A stretch of 15,445 bases of DNA from VAZQ01 sp036522235 (GTDB lineage: Bacteria; Pseudomonadota; Alphaproteobacteria; Rhizobiales; Xanthobacteraceae), in assembly GCA_036522235.1 (NCBI GenBank), contig DATDGG010000154.1, positions 1 through 15,445 on the forward strand, read 5' to 3'. A program made the translations under genes and the position numbers. Below the pieces are notes generated by a model. It saw only the letters and a program-made list of their open reading frames with translations. It did not search any database and was not told the origin of the DNA. Of the stretch, positions 14,401 through 15,445 are shown piece after piece; position 1 is the stretch's first letter, and each line of letters opens with the position of its first letter.

Positions 14401-14506
14401 GAAGGAGCATCGCGAGCGATTGGAACGTGCTCGCCTGGCCGAACAGGCAGAGCGCGATAGGGAATCTGCGCTCAATCCGCCGGATCAGCGCCCGTGTTAT
14501 CGTTAA
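14372..14506 (+). CDS. very small charged coiled-coil-like protein
   Basis: A GTG-started 44-residue frame (VDPTIRRQREKEHRERLERA then RLAEQAERDRESALNPPD, ending CYR) that overlaps the end of the upstream broken gene by 29 bases. The run of Arg/Glu heptads predicts one long amphipathic helix. The overlap and composition suggest a coupled pair of small genes. No family recognised; it may be a chance frame in GC-rich DNA. Confidence 0.35.
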   Translation: MDPTIRRQREKEHRERLERARLAEQAERDRESALNPPDQRPCYR

Positions 14507-14580
14507 TCGGAGAGTTCGATGGCGGATTTTGGGTAGTTGGGTTTTACCTACAGCTGCCTTTCCCCCCAAAGAAAGGCAAC

Positions 14581-14624
14581 GGTCCCGATCGTCACCCGTC
14601 CCCGACCCCCCGACGATCGGGACC
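14581..14624. repeat. 13-bp perfect inverted repeat
   Basis: ggtcccgatcgtc (14581-14593) and gacgatcgggacc (14612-14624) are exact reverse complements around an 18-base C-rich loop, 20 bp before the next start codon. It could form a leader hairpin or serve as a dyad binding site; no T-run follows. Confidence 0.5.
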
Positions 14625-14644
14625 ACCATTTCCCTAGGCGGCCC

Positions 14645-14833
14645 ATGGCGAAGCGACTGACCAAACAACAAACCCGCTTCTGGGCCATCTATCATCTCAA
14701 GGGCACCCCCGCTCAGTTCGTCGGAATCGTCTATGACCAGCCCGACGAAACGGCGGCCATCAAGCAGGCGATCGAGGAATACAAGGTGCCGCAAAACCAG
14801 CACGGCCGGCTGATCGCGCAGCGGCGGGATTGA
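14645..14833 (+). CDS. conserved small hypothetical protein
   Basis: A 62-residue protein beginning MAKRLTKQQTRFWAIYHLKG with a following TPAQFVGIVYDQPDETAAIK segment and a basic end (GRLIAQRRD). The composition is balanced, with a clear alternating hydrophobic pattern, and it resembles short conserved proteins recurring in Bradyrhizobium-like genomes. The start at 14645 is the first ATG after the inverted repeat; the longer frame upstream reads through that repeat and is not protein-like. No signal peptide or metal motif. Function unknown. Confidence 0.6.
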   Translation: MAKRLTKQQTRFWAIYHLKGTPAQFVGIVYDQPDETAAIKQAIEEYKVPQNQHGRLIAQRRD

Positions 14834-14953
14834 CCAGGCTTTGTCAGCATCCAACAATAATACGGGCGCAAGTACGGAACTTCCTTTGGGACGCGAAGTT
14901 AGATAGCGGACCCCGCACCAGACCCATTCCATCCCCCCTGGGGCGAGGATCCC

Positions 14954-14988
14954 GAGTCCCGCATCTGGGCCACCAGAATGCGGGGCTC
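14954..14988. repeat. stem-loop just past the 14990 stop codon
   Basis: gagtcccgcat (14954-14964) pairs with atgcggggctc (14978-14988) with one G-U pair, and the loop contains a further ctgg/ccag pair. It directly follows the stop of the minus-strand zinc-ribbon gene and may end that transcript, but no T-run is present on that strand. Confidence 0.4.
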
Positions 14989-14989
14989 G

Positions 14990-15244
14990 TTATATGTTGA
15001 TCGGGGACGTCAGCGCCACTGCCGGCCCCGTCAGACTCTCTTGTGTCGGCCGCTCTTTCCAATTCGGCTGCGCAAATGCGCCGACGATCCCGCACAATGT
15101 GCAGACCAGGCACGGGCCGAAGGCAGGAACCGGGATCGCTTCGTCGAAGCCGTCCACATTCAGCGTTGCTTCGTGGTGGCATAGCTCGCAAGTCACGGAC
15201 AGGGAGCGCACGCCCATGCGCCCGCATGTTGGCGAACCTAGCAT
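14990..15244 (-). CDS. small zinc-ribbon-like protein
   Basis: An 84-residue protein with two cysteine pairs, TCELCHH (about residue 19) and VCTLCGIVGA (about residue 48), probably a zinc ribbon. The block EAIPVPAFGPCLVCTLCGIV then NWKERP is typical of a short conserved protein frequent in Bradyrhizobium-like genomes. ATG 15244 is chosen because aaagg lies about eight bases upstream; ATG 15217 (MGVRSLSVTC) is possible. The gene is cut close by an incoming insertion sequence: the transposase start is only 43 bp from its start codon on the opposite strand. Function unknown. Confidence 0.65.
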   Translation of the reverse strand: MLGSPTCGRMGVRSLSVTCELCHHEATLNVDGFDEAIPVPAFGPCLVCTLCGIVGAFAQPNWKERPTQESLTGPAVALTSPINI

Positions 15245-15445
15245 TACAGTTGCCTTTTCTGAAGGTTTCTGAATCCATGGGCAACCATGATTCGAAGATC
15301 GTGTACGCAGGCGGCGTCGATTGAAGAGACGCTTGCGTTGTGGGCGGCGTCGCTTCGGGAGATCAAGACACGGATACGTCCATTGTTCAGGCAAGAGCGT
15401 GTTGCGACGAATGCAGGCTTGTTCTTGGAAGGTCTGCTGGGAGAT
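15245..15445. mobile_element. left part of an IS701-like insertion sequence (boundary uncertain)
   Basis: The transposase start places the left end of the element somewhere in about 15245-15286, between the divergent zinc-ribbon start codon and the transposase ATG. I could not identify its terminal inverted repeat or target duplication because the other end is outside the window. Confidence 0.45.
15287..15445 (+). CDS. IS701-like transposase, N-terminal part (3' partial)
   Basis: Starting at ATG 15287, 53 codons run to the window edge. The stretch ASIEETLALWAASLREIKTR then IRPLFRQERVATNAGLFLEG and LLGD matches the opening of IS701-family transposases, in which a DDE RNase H fold follows outside this window. 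The frame is intact as far as it can be seen. The exact start codon may differ by a few residues. Confidence 0.7.
   Translation, partial: MIRRSCTQAASIEETLALWAASLREIKTRIRPLFRQERVATNAGLFLEGLLGD

Noticed and set aside
1..15445. CRISPR arrays, tRNA or rRNA genes
   Set aside because: No regularly spaced repeats and no cloverleaf or rRNA-like stretch were seen by eye; a covariance-model scan would be the decisive test.

Overview
The window is high-GC DNA (about 60-65% by eye) from an alphaproteobacterium, most likely a Bradyrhizobium-like member of the Hyphomicrobiales. This is inferred from dispersed palindromic repeats of the rhizobial mosaic type, DUF736, an IS701-type transposase and several small zinc-ribbon proteins of a kind common in that group. 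No rRNA, tRNA or CRISPR array was seen.

Region 1 (1-2095): the 3' part of a large exported protein. GLUG-type adhesin repeats are followed by a polyproline linker, an I9-like propeptide and a complete S8 subtilase domain. A strong intrinsic terminator and a perfect 26-bp palindrome follow it. Region 2 (2555-3917): a CvpA-family membrane protein, then an exported cysteine-containing protein whose signal-peptide region carries a 100-bp palindromic repeat read in frame.

Region 3 (4116-12650) is the functional core. On the minus strand a compact operon runs ABC ATPase, permease, substrate-binding protein and a Tat-exported PuuE-like (polysaccharide deacetylase/allantoinase family) hydrolase. A periplasmic acetamidase/formamidase-family protein converges on it. 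Divergent from the ABC operon lie three genes that match the URC pyrimidine-degradation set known from the yeast Lachancea kluyveri: a GTP cyclohydrolase II-like Urc1, a DUF1688 Urc4 overlapping it by one base, and a uracil phosphoribosyltransferase homologue. My reading is a scavenging unit. Periplasmic hydrolases act on a cyclic amide, ureide or pyrimidine-related compound, the importer takes up a small N-rich product, and the cytosolic URC enzymes open the pyrimidine ring. The gene families are well supported; the link between the two halves is inferred from adjacency only. The UPRT homologue has lost the usual PRPP-loop residues, which is the strangest detail of the cluster.

Region 4 (12691-15445) is accessory DNA: two small zinc-ribbon proteins, a short hypothetical protein, a frameshifted DUF736 fragment, a phage tail-fibre-like fragment, a frameshifted small gene, two further small proteins, and the start of an IS701-like transposase cut by the window edge. 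It looks like a graveyard of conjugative and phage elements.
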